A DNA stretch of 64,000 nucleotides from Tetradesmus obliquus (Eukaryota > Chlorophyta > Chlorophyceae > Sphaeropleales > Scenedesmaceae), in contig CP126197.1 in assembly GCA_030272155.1 (NCBI GenBank), forward strand, positions 4,642,001 through 4,706,000. Direction: 5' to 3'. Position 1 is the stretch's first letter. Each line of letters starts with the position of its first letter. Shown here piece after piece: positions 13,182 to 23,277 of the stretch. Made by a program: the position numbers and the translations under genes. Below the pieces are notes generated by a model. That model saw only the letters and a list, made by a program, of their open reading frames with translations, was not told where the DNA came from and did not search any database.

Positions 13182-15628
13182 CAGGTCAGCACGCTGCAGC
13201 AAAGAATGCCAGGTAGAGATCTACTTCTAAAGCACCAAGACATTGGTTCAACAGCGGATGAAACCAGCTCAGACTACAACAGTCACATGCCAGCAACAGC
13301 TATTGCACCGCAGCCGCAGCCGCCATGCTCCACGTGTCACACCCATGTCACTAACACCGTGCAACAAGCTGCTGTCCTCACCTGACCCCAGACCTCTTCT
13401 GGCGGTGGCAGGTCGTCAGCAGCATCTGCCTCCTCTTCACCGCTGCTGCCTGCACCTCCAGCCTCCTCCTCTTCTGTTTGGAAGTAGCGCCGGAACATGG
13501 CGGAGTGCCTGCAGGGAAAAAACAGTTTCCCGTGAAGACAGATAAAAACAAAGTCAAACGTGAAGTTTGACCGCAATGCATGCCAGCATGGGCGACAATA
13601 AGCGCAGCTTGCATGCAGCTGCACGATGCCGCGTGCCAGTGCATGCAATGAACCGCAACAGCCAAGAACAAGATAAACAGATGCGCGCGTGCATGGATTA
13701 ACACAGATGCAGGCATTGTGTCTGCTAGCCAGGCGCAACAACTGCAGCAACAGCTGCTTGGCAATGATGGACTTGAGCTGCGCAGTTCCACTCACTTGAC
13801 CAAGTCTTTCAGTGATTGCCCATCCCACTGCTCGTTGTCCTGCTGCTCTTCCTGCTGCTGTTGCTGTTGCTGCTGCTGCTGCTGGTGTGCTGCTCTGCCC
13901 CTGCCCTTGGCTGGGGTGCCTGGCTTGCTGCTGGTGCTTGCTGCTGCTGCTGCTGAATCGTCCGGTAGTGGCCCCGTTTCTATCACCAGCTGCTTGCGCC
14001 GCTTATTGAGGTCCGTCTGCAATTACAGCAGGGCAGCAGCAGGTGCAGCGGAGCAACAGCGGCAGTTCGTATGCTGAGAGCAGTGCAAGATGCACAAGCA
14101 GCTGCAAGATGCACAAGCAGTGATGGCCCGTGCATATCTGTACAAGCATACGTGCTGACGAATACAAGGACGGCAAGTGACGTGGCGACATGCTGCGCTG
14201 CAGTGCGACTCCCACACGCACAGGACCCCGGCAGCAGGGCTCTGGCGGCAATGCCAGCTCACCAGCAGCTGCTGTGCGTGGTCTGACAGCGTGTTGCCCC
14301 GCAGGTCCAAATTGATCAGCTCTGGCGCACCACCCTCTTGCAGGACATCCACCAGCGCCTGCAGCAGGAACAAAGCAAGGTGCAGCCTGAAGATATGCGG
14401 CATACGTCAAGCATGTGATGCCTGCTGCTGGCAAGGACGACAGGCTCACAGCAATCTTGTGTGAAAGCAAGGCCTGCAGTACACTAGCCGTGCTGCCACG
14501 GCGTGCCCTACCTCTGCTGCTGCTGCTGCTGCATCATGATCATGAGCCGCACCTGCACGCCCTCGTCGCCTATGTGGTTTGCTGACAGGTTGACGCTGGT
14601 GATGCTGCTGTTGCTCTTCAGCGCCTCAAACAGCTGCAGCAGCAAGGGCGGGCGGTGGGGGGCAGATGAACGACGCATGGAAACCAGGGGCCACAACATG
14701 ATTGTATGGAGAAAAGCAGGCGATATACAACTGGTGCAGAGTAGTTGGCTGTGTGCTGCTCAAGCCAGCTGCACCACTCAACTGCAACGGTGACTGCGGC
14801 TGCGCAGATGACTTTAGCACCTGCTGCAACATGTGCTGCCGCAGCCGCTGCAGCTGCCGCTGTCGCTGCTCTGCTGCTGCTCCTGCTGCTGCTGCTGCAC
14901 CTGCTGCTCACCTTGCGTGCCTTGGCGTCATGCACGTTAGCATTTGCCAGCAGCACCCACATGTCCTCATCGTGCTTGGCGGATTCCAGCGCCTTTTGAA
15001 ACCTGTGCAGCACGCAAGACATGAGCAAGCACTCATGTTTGGGCAATGCTAGGCAGGCACAGCACATGCAGGTGACTGCAAAGATAAGCAGCTGATTGAT
15101 GGCTGCAGATGACGTTTGCAAGCAGCTGTTGCCATGCGCAGGGCCACCAGTGGAGGATGTGCTTCGACAGCAAGGCTGCATGTGCTTGCCCTGATGATGC
15201 AGGCAGAACAAACAGTTCACAGCACTGCATACGCACTCCAACTGTACCATGAACAAGGCAACTTCGTCTTCCACAATCTTGCAACGCCATTAGCAGCCCT
15301 ACCTGCGCTCTGCCTCCTGCTTGTCCACTTTGTCGTGCACAGCCTGCCCCTCGTCGCTGCTGCTGATGGCACCTGCAGCCCCAGAGCCCGCCTTCTTCTT
15401 CTTTTTCCTCTTCTGCAGCGCCAAACACGACGTACGTAAGAAAACAAAGGCCTCACGGTGCTGCAAACAGATCGCAGTGCTTGTGCAGCAGCAGCAGACC
15501 TTCTTCTTCTTTTTGGCACCGCCATCTTGGTGATCAGCCTCACTAGAGGTCTCTTCGTCCTCTGTATGATCATCTTCTGTGTGCTCCTGCTCCTCTTCAA
15601 GCTCCGGCTTCTCCTCTGGTGTGCTCAT
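11019..15628 (-). CDS. Leucine-rich-repeat / helical-repeat protein (579 aa)
   Basis: Eleven exons on the minus strand: 15628-15500, 15412-15303, 15002-14912, 14633-14553, 14358-14263, 14016-13796, 13508-13382, 13145-13035, 12558-12123, 11799-11600 and 11156-11019. Together they total 1740 nt, exactly in frame. Domains in order: acidic/Lys-rich N-terminus (MSTPEEKPELEEEQ, later KKKKK); an RNI/tropomodulin-type LRR segment at about residues 80-170, with the LRR units NSSITSVNLSANHIGDEG and APELINLDLRGNTLSDHA on their own exons; a Gln run ([11 protein letters not shown]) from the CAG repeat in exon 6; an acidic patch (TEEEEAGG...GEEEAD); and a long Leu-rich helical C-terminal half resembling ARM/HEAT-like proteins. 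It is probably a cytosolic or nuclear scaffold. The layout of LRR, acidic patch and helical C-terminus is loosely like RanGAP, but the LRR part is far too short to claim that. Confidence 0.78.
12690..12947 (-). repeat. Donor-end copies of LRR-gene exon 8
   Basis: The end of exon 8 (GCTCCATGCCATCAGTAGAG, then GTGCGCAGGG) recurs with exon-like ends at 12910 and 12791, 125 and 119 bp apart. A third, truncated copy lies near 12700. The intervening intron (TGTCTGTGAGTGTGTGTTCA...) is part of the unit, so these are tandem copies of a junction-spanning block. Confidence 0.88.
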
Positions 15629-16660
15629 CTCGCTACGCCTGGCTGCGATCTGATGTATCTGAAATTATAAAGCTTCAAAAAGATAAATGGAAACTCTTGA
15701 TGACTGTGCACAAAACACTCAAGGTACCTCGACTGTGTAGCAGTGCAGCATGGCAGCACTTGTGTCAGCAGCAAGGTCAATAGGAAGGTTGAAGATTGGC
15801 AGCCGCAGAGTGTACAGGTAATCAAACAGGTCTTAGATGCCTGACAGACAGCTGAAAGCACCCGCCCACTGCGCACCAGCCTCGTGTTATAGTCATTACC
15901 GTGAAGGTTTGGGTTGAACCCCAAGGATGTACCATCATGGAGCACTGAAAGTAGTGCAGTCGGCGATCAAACCGGTTTTAATTTCGTCGTTTGCATGCTG
16001 GAGATGTGTGGTGCTGTAGATGGCCGGGGAGACAGGCTGCCCACGTTCCCCACCACACCGTGTGGTGTGGAGGGCCTTCTGCAGGACCCTGAATATCTGT
16101 GGAACTCTCAGAGTATAATCGTACAGAGCGCACTTGCAAATCAAACCACCCATACTTAGCTTGACGCTGTAGTCTGCACCCAGACTGCATGCTAGTTCTT
16201 TCGCCAGCAGCGCCATCACGGCACACGTGGCTGTACGCTCACGTACTGCAGACCCGGAACCAGCTTGCTTGTCGCCGACGCAAAGGTCTGGGTCCAAGTA
16301 ACTTTAAACAACTAATATCAATTGCTATAGGTGCCGGTGGGAACACTCCTCAAAGCATAGACATCGAGTGACTCAATAACTGTTACCTTGGTTTGAACAC
16401 ACACCCGCCAATTTCAGCATCACCTCGGGAAGAGCTGATACAGAACCGTCATACAAAGTTTTGACATCATTTTACATCTAAGGTTTTTCGCCGGTAGTCT
16501 GTGACTTTCTTGAAAACACCTCCTCGCGACTTCGTGCATTCTCTCGCCAACACGAGCGGCTGCCCGCGATCCAGTAACGAAACATACGAAGCATGATGAT
16601 GGTGCGCATCAACTGCAGCGCAACATACTGCATGCAACACAGCGGCATGGACTGAGTCTG
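15629..16660. promoter_or_regulatory. Divergent promoter region, LRR gene / FtsZ
   Basis: A 1.0 kb gap between divergently transcribed genes, so both promoters should lie here. No TATA box or other motif could be assigned, and no ORF in it looks like a protein. Confidence 0.5.
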
Positions 16661-19068
16661 ATGTGCACCTTGTTTGCACTGCAGGCGCATCGGCAGCTGC
16701 GCAGCAGCAGCACAGGTAGCTGTGCTGCCCTGCATAGTCGTCCCATCTCGCACAGGCGCGTGGGACAGCGCTGCAGGCCTGTGCTGAACGGTGGCAGCAA
16801 CTCTACTGCTCCAAGCAGCCTGCCTGCAGCATTCAAGCGGGGTTTGAGCATGATCTGCCAAATGCTGCATGGCAATGGAACAGACAGTGTAGTGCCAGAA
16901 GAGGCACCTGTAGCAGCAGCACCTCCTGCAGAGGCGCCAGCAGCAGAAGCAGCAGCTGCAGAGCCCCCTGCACCTGCAGCATACAGCGACCCCTTTGCAG
17001 CGCGTGCAGAGCACAACAAAAACGGGCACGCCTTCATCAAAGTGGTGGGCTGCGGAGGTGGCGGCGGCAACGCCATTGCGCGTATGATCAGCACTGGCCT
17101 GCAGGTATGTGCTCTGCTTGTTCAAAACACGTTTGCGATGTGCTGATGATGCTTCTTGCACACAGCAGGTTGCGACAGCAGCAGTGTATGCATGCAACAG
17201 GCGCTCCTGCAAGCAGAGCTTGTCTGCAGTAGCGTATGGTAGGCCTGAGCATGCAGATTGTTTATAACGAGGCATGCTGGTGGGAGCAGCAGTTGCTTGA
17301 GCAACGCATCACCTGCAGCTGCATATGCTGCGGTGGATATGCTTGCACCCCTGGGACCCCCCAGGCTGTGGGCCTGCAGCACAGCAGCGTGGCACTGGCA
17401 CAATCCTGGCAGCAGGTATGCGCGCCCGATTATCTGGTTTTAATCATCCACAGAACATCGAGTTTCCTGAACACGGATGTGCAGCCGTTGGACTCTACAA
17501 TCTGCTGCTTGCCTGCCTGCCAGTCTGCCTGCCTTTTGACGCATCTGCCCATTTCTCACCCTTCTATAACGCCACAGAACGTCAAGTTGCGGGCCGCGAA
17601 CGCAGACAGGCAGCCACTGGACTCCAACATCGGCTGCCTGCCTGCTTGACTTTTGGCACACCTGCCTGTCTTTTCGCACCCCTGAAACGCTGCAGAACGT
17701 GGAGTTCTGGGCCGTGAACACAGACAAGCAAGCCCTGGACTCCATCATTTATTGCCGCCTGCCTGCTCTTTTACACACAATTGCCTTGTTTTCTGCAGAA
17801 CGTGGAGTTCTGGGCCGTGAACATAGACAAGCAAGCCCTGGACTCCAACATCTGCTGCCTGCCTGCCTGCCTCGTGACACATCTGCACACCTTGATTCAT
17901 GTGTCACTCATCCGCAGAATGTCGAGTTCTGGGCCGTGAACACAGACAAGCAAGCCCTGGACTCCAACATCTGCTGCCTGCCTGCGTAGTTTGCTCTGCT
18001 GAAATGCCGCAGAACGTGGAGTTTTGGGCCGTGAACACAAACAGGCAGCCACTGGACTCGAACATCTGCCGCCTGCCTGCCTGCCTGCCTTCCCGCCTGC
18101 ATGCATGCCTTCTCACACAACACATCTGGTTACACATCTGCGCGCCTTTTTTAAATTATGTACCCGCAGAACGTGGAGTTCTGGGCCGTGAACACAGACA
18201 AGCAAGCGCTGGACTCCAACATCTGCCACCTGCCTGCCTTTTTACACACACCTGCCTTGCTTTCTGCAGAATGTCGAGTTCTGGGCCGTGAACACAGACA
18301 AGCAAGCCCTGGACTCCAACATCTGCTGTCTGCCTGCCTTCCCTCCTGCATGCATGCCTTCTCACACAACACATCTGGTGACACATCTGCGCGCCTTTTC
18401 TTGTTTATATATCCGCAGAACGTGGAGTTCTGGGCCGTGAACACAGACAAGCAAGCCCTGGACTCTAACATCTGCCCCAACAAGCTTCAAATCGGCACGC
18501 AGCTCACGCGCGGCCTGGGCACGGGCGGCAAGCCAAGCCTTGGGGAGCAGGCAGCACAGGAAAGCGTGGAACAGCTGGGTCAGGTGGTGGCTGGCGCGGA
18601 CATGCTGTTCATTACGGCGGGCATGGGCGGCGGCACAGGCACTGGCGCTGCGCCTGTGGTGGCGAGGCTGGCTAAGGATGCAGGCATCCTGACAGTGGTG
18701 AGTAATTTGCTGTAAGGAAGCAGCTGGCAGTGTGTGTTTGTGGCAGAATGTGCAACAGGAATGCACAACAGAGGTGAGTGAGTGAGAGGAGAGCTTTGTG
18801 ACAGCAGCTGCGAGGGTGACAGGGATGGGGAGCAGCGCAGACATGCAGCTGGAGCGCAGGATGTCTTCAGCAGCCAGATGGCTGGCCAAGGATGCGGGCA
18901 TCCTGACAGTGGTGAGTCAGTGAGAGGAGAGTGTTATGAGAGCAGCTGGGAGTGTGTGTTTTTGTGACAGGAATGTGCAGCAGCGCAGACATGCTGGTGT
19001 GAAGTTGGTTGAGAAGAGTGTGGAAGCCATCTGTGATGTGTTCAGGGTGTGCTACAGCGTGGGGGTGC

Positions 19069-19118
<50 letters not shown>

Positions 19119-21089
19119 GTGTGTAGGGTGTAGTGACGTACCCTTTTAGCTTCAAGGGCGGCTGTAGGGCCACCCAGGCGGTGGAGGGCATTGAACCGCT
19201 GCTGCTGCTGCTGCTGCTGCCTCTCCTGTGTGTGTAGGGTGTAGTGACATACCCCTTCAGCTTTGAGGGCAGGCGCAGGGCGACGCAGGCCGTGGAGGGC
19301 ATTGAGACGCTACGCCGCAACGTGGACACGCTCATTGTCATCCCAAATGACAAGCTGCTGGATGCTGTGGGCGGAAGTAACACGTCACTGACGGAGGCGT
19401 TTGCGCTGGCTGACACAGTGCTGCGCCAGGGCGTGGGCGGCATCTCAGACATGATCACAATCCCAGGGTGCGTCATCACAACAAACAATGAGGCTGGGAA
19501 GTCAGTTGTGCTTCCGCTGAATATTAATACCTAAGTGCATCAACACACACGCCACCTTTGGTGCCGCCTGGTCTCAACAACAGCTGTTGCAGTTTCCACG
19601 CCTAGCAGGCGCTGATGCAAGACAACCTGCACTAAGCTTGGCCTTGCAACGACCTGTACATCACGCAATGGCGCGCAGGCTGATCAGCGTGGACTTTGCG
19701 GACATCAAGGCGGTGATGCAGAACAAACGAATGGCAACCCCTTCACTTACGTCATGACTGTGTGTGGTGTGCTGTGATCATGCTGCCTCGCAAGCTGATC
19801 AACGTGCGCTTGCGGGCATCAAGGCAGTGATGCAGAACAAACGGATAACACCTCTTTCACTCCTTTTGCAACTGTGTGTGTTGTGCTGCCCTTGTGACAT
19901 GCTGCTCTGCAGGCTGATCAACGTGGACTTTGCGGACATCAAGGCAGTGATGCGCAACAGCCGAATGACATCCCTTGCCACTCCTGTTGCAACTGTGTGT
20001 GTGTTGTGCTGCCCCTGTGACCATGCTGCCTCGCAGGCTGATCAACGTGGACTTTGCGGACATCAAGGCAGTGATGCGCAACAGTGGCACGGCAATGCTG
20101 GGGGTGGGATACGGCGTGGGCCCGGACCGCGCGCTGCAGGCAGCATACGGTGAGCAGGAGCTGTTTTGCACGAGAACAGATGCTGGGGTTGCAGGTGCTT
20201 GCTGTGGTGGATGCCAACAGCAGCTGCGGTTGTACTGCCCTCGTCATTGTTTGTTGGTATCCACATCTTCTGAACTCGAGCCAGTCGGTAAAATGAGGCG
20301 TTGCTGCCCATCCACTATGCACAACTGTGTGTTGTGTGCTGCTGCGCATGCAGGCGCCACCAATGCGCCGCTCATCCAGTCCACCATCGAGCACGCGACT
20401 GGCATCTTGTATAAATCCTTGTTAATTGATCAAGCTGGTTTAGCCACTCCCTTATATTTTGGCCGTGTGTGCTGCATGCAGGCGCCACCAACGCGCCGCT
20501 CATTCAGTCAACCATTGAGCGCGCAACTGGCATCGTGTACAACATCACCGGCAGCAGCAACCTCACGCTGGCTGAAGTCAATGCCATCAGCGAGATTGTG
20601 ACAGCGCTGGCCGACCCATCCTGCAACATCATCTTCGGCTCCGTGATAGATGAGGAGTGCCCGCCCGAGGAGATCCGGGTGAGTTATAGTATGAAAGCAT
20701 GTGTTATAACAGTGTCACTTGGGATGAAGCTGCAGCTGCATCAGCTGTTCTTCTTTCTCTACATCTGGCATCGTGTACAACATCACTGGCAGCAGCAACC
20801 TCACGCTGGCTGAGGTCAATGCCATCAGCGAGATTGTGACAGCGCTGGCCGACCCGTCCTGCAACATCATCTTCGGCTCAGTGATAGACGAGGAGTGCCC
20901 GCCCGAGGAGATCCGGGTGAGTAACGGGTGTTGTAACGGTGTAGCTGGTATGAGGCCGTCACTGCCCAGGCTGGTCCCAAGCCTGTAAAAATGAGCCCGA
21001 TATTCTACCAGCTGGGCTCTGTTTAGTCCGCTGATTCATTTTGCGTGCGCTGGCTGTTGAGCACGACTTCCCTGCTGCTGCTGCTGCTG

Positions 21090-21120
<31 letters not shown>

Positions 21121-21365
21121 AGGTGACCATCATCGCCACAGGCTTCAGCCAGACCTTTGAGGAGCAGCTGCTGTCAGGCAAGGGCGATGCAAAGGCAGGC
21201 CAGAACGCACTGCAGCGCAAGCAACGGCAGCAGCAGCAGCAGCAGGCCAGCGCAGCCACCACAGAGGACGATGATGACCTGGCAGGGCAGCAGCAGCAGC
21301 AGCAGCAGGGCTTGAAGCCTGGCAGGAGCACAGAGCCAAACTTCCGCGGGCGCACGCTGCTGTGA
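16661..21365 (+). CDS. FtsZ: Chloroplast cell-division protein FtsZ (501 aa)
   Basis: Tubulin-like GTPase that forms the division ring inside the chloroplast. Six exons: 16661-17104, 18419-18697, 19238-19467, 20037-20149, 20482-20678 and 21123-21365. They total 1506 nt, in frame. Residues 1-50 are Ser/Arg-rich like a transit peptide. The nucleotide-binding glycine loop is [12 protein letters not shown] (about 127-138) and the tubulin signature is GGGTGTG (about 218-224). After it come [34 protein letters not shown] and the GTPase-activating-domain words [17 protein letters not shown] and [25 protein letters not shown] is nearer FtsZ2 than FtsZ1 of plants. The tail is Gln-rich and ends PNFRGRTLL, at best a degenerate form of the FtsZ C-terminal peptide. 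Introns 1 and 3 are packed with partial copies of the following exon. The start at 16661 is the first in-frame ATG, and an upstream non-coding exon is possible. Confidence 0.96.
17454..18330 (+). repeat. Eight acceptor-end copies of FtsZ exon 2
   Basis: Exon-like starts after CAG at 17454 (degenerate), 17578, 17696, 17799, 17918, 18013, 18170 and 18270 precede the true exon start at 18419. Each carries about 55-60 nt of exon 2 ([17 protein letters not shown]) and then breaks into CTGCCTGCCTGCC. Spacing is 95-157 bp. All retain an AG acceptor, and most keep the reading frame of the exon fragment. Confidence 0.95.
18875..18925 (+). repeat. Donor-end copy of FtsZ exon 2
   Basis: The last ~35 nt of exon 2 (AAGGATGC[AG]GGCATCCTGA then CAGTG and GTGAGT) recur with an exon-like end at 18911, 214 bp downstream of the true donor at 18697. 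The following intron blocks GAGAGGAGAG and CAGCGCAGACATGC also repeat. Confidence 0.88.
19060..19232 (+). repeat. CTG runs and acceptor-end copy of FtsZ exon 3
   Basis: A (CTG) run at about 19070-19115 leads to GTGTGTAG and a 71-nt copy of the start of exon 3 (about 19128-19198, [12 protein letters not shown]...QAVEGIE). A second CTG run and the true acceptor follow at 19238. The unit of CTG run + TAG acceptor + exon start is thus present twice. Confidence 0.9.
19672..19970 (+). repeat. Three acceptor-end copies of FtsZ exon 4
   Basis: Segments near 19679, 19791 and 19915 repeat the first ~50 nt of exon 4 ([16 protein letters not shown]; true start 20037), each followed by the same intron block with GTGTGTTGTGCTGC. 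Period is 112-124 bp. The second copy has a degraded CAAG in place of the CAGG acceptor. Confidence 0.92.
20352..20412 (+). repeat. Acceptor-end copy of FtsZ exon 5
   Basis: CATGCAG followed by ~60 nt of exon 5 start ([12 protein letters not shown]) lies 130 bp before the true exon at 20482. Five of the six differing codons are synonymous. Confidence 0.92.
20766..20925 (+). repeat. 152-bp donor-end copy of FtsZ exon 5
   Basis: The last 152 nt of exon 5 (from GGCATCGTGTACAACATCAC to ATCCGG) recur downstream, again followed by GTGAGT. Five substitutions are visible, all at synonymous third positions. There is no usable in-frame acceptor before it, so it is not a simple alternative exon. Confidence 0.93.
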
Positions 21366-21430
21366 TGCATCCTTGTGGGCGCACGCTGCTGTGATGCATC
21401 ATTGCCGGTGCACGCTGCTGTGATGATGAT
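21330..21430 (+). repeat. Tandem copies of the FtsZ stop-codon region
   Basis: GCACGCTGCTGTGATG, which contains the TGA stop at 21363-21365, occurs three times at roughly 30-bp spacing just past the coding end. A fourth partial match lies near 21508. Confidence 0.8.
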
Positions 21431-23277
21431 CATTGTGCGCTGCTGGCAGTGCTTGCCGAGCCTCCGCCGTGTGCAGTGCAGCGTGCGGAGGCGCAATGCG
21501 GGTAGCACGCTGCTGTGGATATCACCTAGCGGTGGCTGCTGGTGCTGCAGCTGCTGGGCGGGGGCTGCATGAGTACATGCTGGTGGTGTGAGCAGTGCTG
21601 TGCAGTTGTTGCAGTGCCCTGGTAAGGCGTGTGTGTGTGGTGCTGCAGCAGAGAAGTGCAAGAAGAGTGAAGAGGCAGTTGGCGGTGCTCTGCAGCTCTG
21701 CAGCTCCCGTGGGCTCTGGGCGTGCAGGTGCTGCAGTGCTTCTCACTGGATCCAGCTCATCAAGTCTCGTCGCCGGTTCGTCTTCCGGCCAGGCCGGAGT
21801 ATCTTTTTAACAGGAGTTTCAGGCTGGTGCCAGCGGCAGTGGTACTAGCCGGTGAAAGCTACACGAGTAACCTCGCCCGTTGGGGACCCAGTGACAGGCT
21901 GGGCAAAGCAGAACAACAGGAGCAAGCCAGGACCACCAGTGGTCCTTTGGAGACACACCACTACCAAAGCTGTGAAGGGTTGGCTGCAGCGCTGCAGTGA
22001 AGCAGGCGCTGCAGCTGGTGCTGCAGGCAGGTGTTGGCCTTGTTGGGTTGAAGGGTATTGTGGTGATGGTTTGATTGGTGATGGTTGTTGTGCACGGCCA
22101 GTTGCGAGCAGCATGGCAGCGGTGTTGCTGTCAAACACCTGCAGCAGGTGTGATGATGTTTTTGTTCGACCCTACTTGTGCGGGTGCCTCCGGCCTTCTT
22201 TCTTCTTTGTATGGTGTGGAAGGCACCTGCTGTTGCCACAGAGGTGGTTGCACTACTTCCATTTTGGCATATGGGTGTGTCCATTTGATGTGCACACGTG
22301 GAGGGCCATGGCGTTGATGATGCTATGGCTTGATGGGTAACATGATGGTGGAGGGCCTCCGATGCTGCTGCTGCTGCCGCCAACTGCTTCTGCCGCTGCC
22401 AGCATCAGGTCAAGCTGATGCACAGCAACCCATGGGGTGGCACACACACATTTGCAAAAATTACTGCTGGGTGGTTGAATCACCGTTAGCGAATCACCTT
22501 TGTGAGGCGCCTTCTGGTGTTGAAGTCTAGCTGGAGTCTGAATTGAAGCTCTGTAAGCTCTAATTTTGCCTTTCACGGTTCTGCTTTGCTCTGCCATATA
22601 CAGCGCAACTGAGTTCTGAAGTTGCTGGATCCCTCTAGAACAAGCCAATGCCATGGCTGCTCACGCACTTAGTATACTGCTTACATTCATCACAAGTGCA
22701 GCCAACTCAGCAACATCAGCCACATCCCATTCCTGTTGAACGGTACCACCGAGGCTGCTCAAAGGCAGTAGCTCAAAGAGGGGCAACAACTGCACCACCT
22801 CTCAACTCAATGTGAAACCAGGGGCTACGTCAAAAAGCCACATGCACTTCATCCTCTCGCAGCGCAGGCTCAAAGCATACTAGTCCTGAACCATGTGGCT
22901 CACTGCTAGCACGGTCAAACCACATCCTCAACCCAAACTATTATCAAACTAAGCCCACAATGCTCATGCAAATCATGTTGCTAAACTGCAAGCAGGGGCA
23001 GCACCCCGCTCCCACCTCCACCTGCCAACCAGCACTTCTTTGCTTGCTATCGCACAACCTTCAAGCAGCTGCATAAGCAGCAAATCGTGCTGCCTGCATG
23101 CGCCACAGTACATGCTGCTGCATTGCCTTCGAGCAACCTTTAATCGCGCTGGTCAGCACACTTCCACGCTGCATCTATCTTTCTGGCAGCGTACTTAACC
23201 CGCCGGCGCCGCTTACACACGCAGCACACCACACCGAGTAATCGCCAGCAGCAGCAGCGAGAATAGCCGCACTCGTT
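21366..23277. other. Convergent intergenic region, FtsZ / NDUFS7
   Basis: It should hold the two 3' UTRs. A TGTAA motif, the usual chlorophyte poly(A) signal, occurs near 22545. Open frames here are GC/CTG-driven and lack protein-like composition. Confidence 0.55.

Noticed and set aside
17454..18470. Regularly spaced repeats resembling a CRISPR array
   Set aside because: The repeated unit is exon 2 of a nuclear FtsZ gene plus its acceptor. Spacing is uneven, spacers are also related to each other, and the host is a eukaryote.
20766..20925. The FtsZ exon 5 copy as a mutually exclusive exon
   Set aside because: The sequence before it has a pyrimidine tract but no AG acceptor that joins in the right frame to exon 4 or exon 5.
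20990..21025. tRNA-Met-like stretch on the minus strand (AGCTGGTAGA ... GGGCTCAT)
   Set aside because: Only the D-arm-like word and half an anticodon arm are present. The 3' half of the anticodon stem, the T arm and the acceptor stem are missing. It also forms a simple 6-bp GAGCCC/GGGCTC hairpin, so it is probably chance or a remnant.
21588..22340. Several plus-strand open frames after FtsZ
   Set aside because: Cys/Trp-rich translations of GTG/CTG-rich DNA with no homology or splice logic; more likely 3' UTR and spacer.
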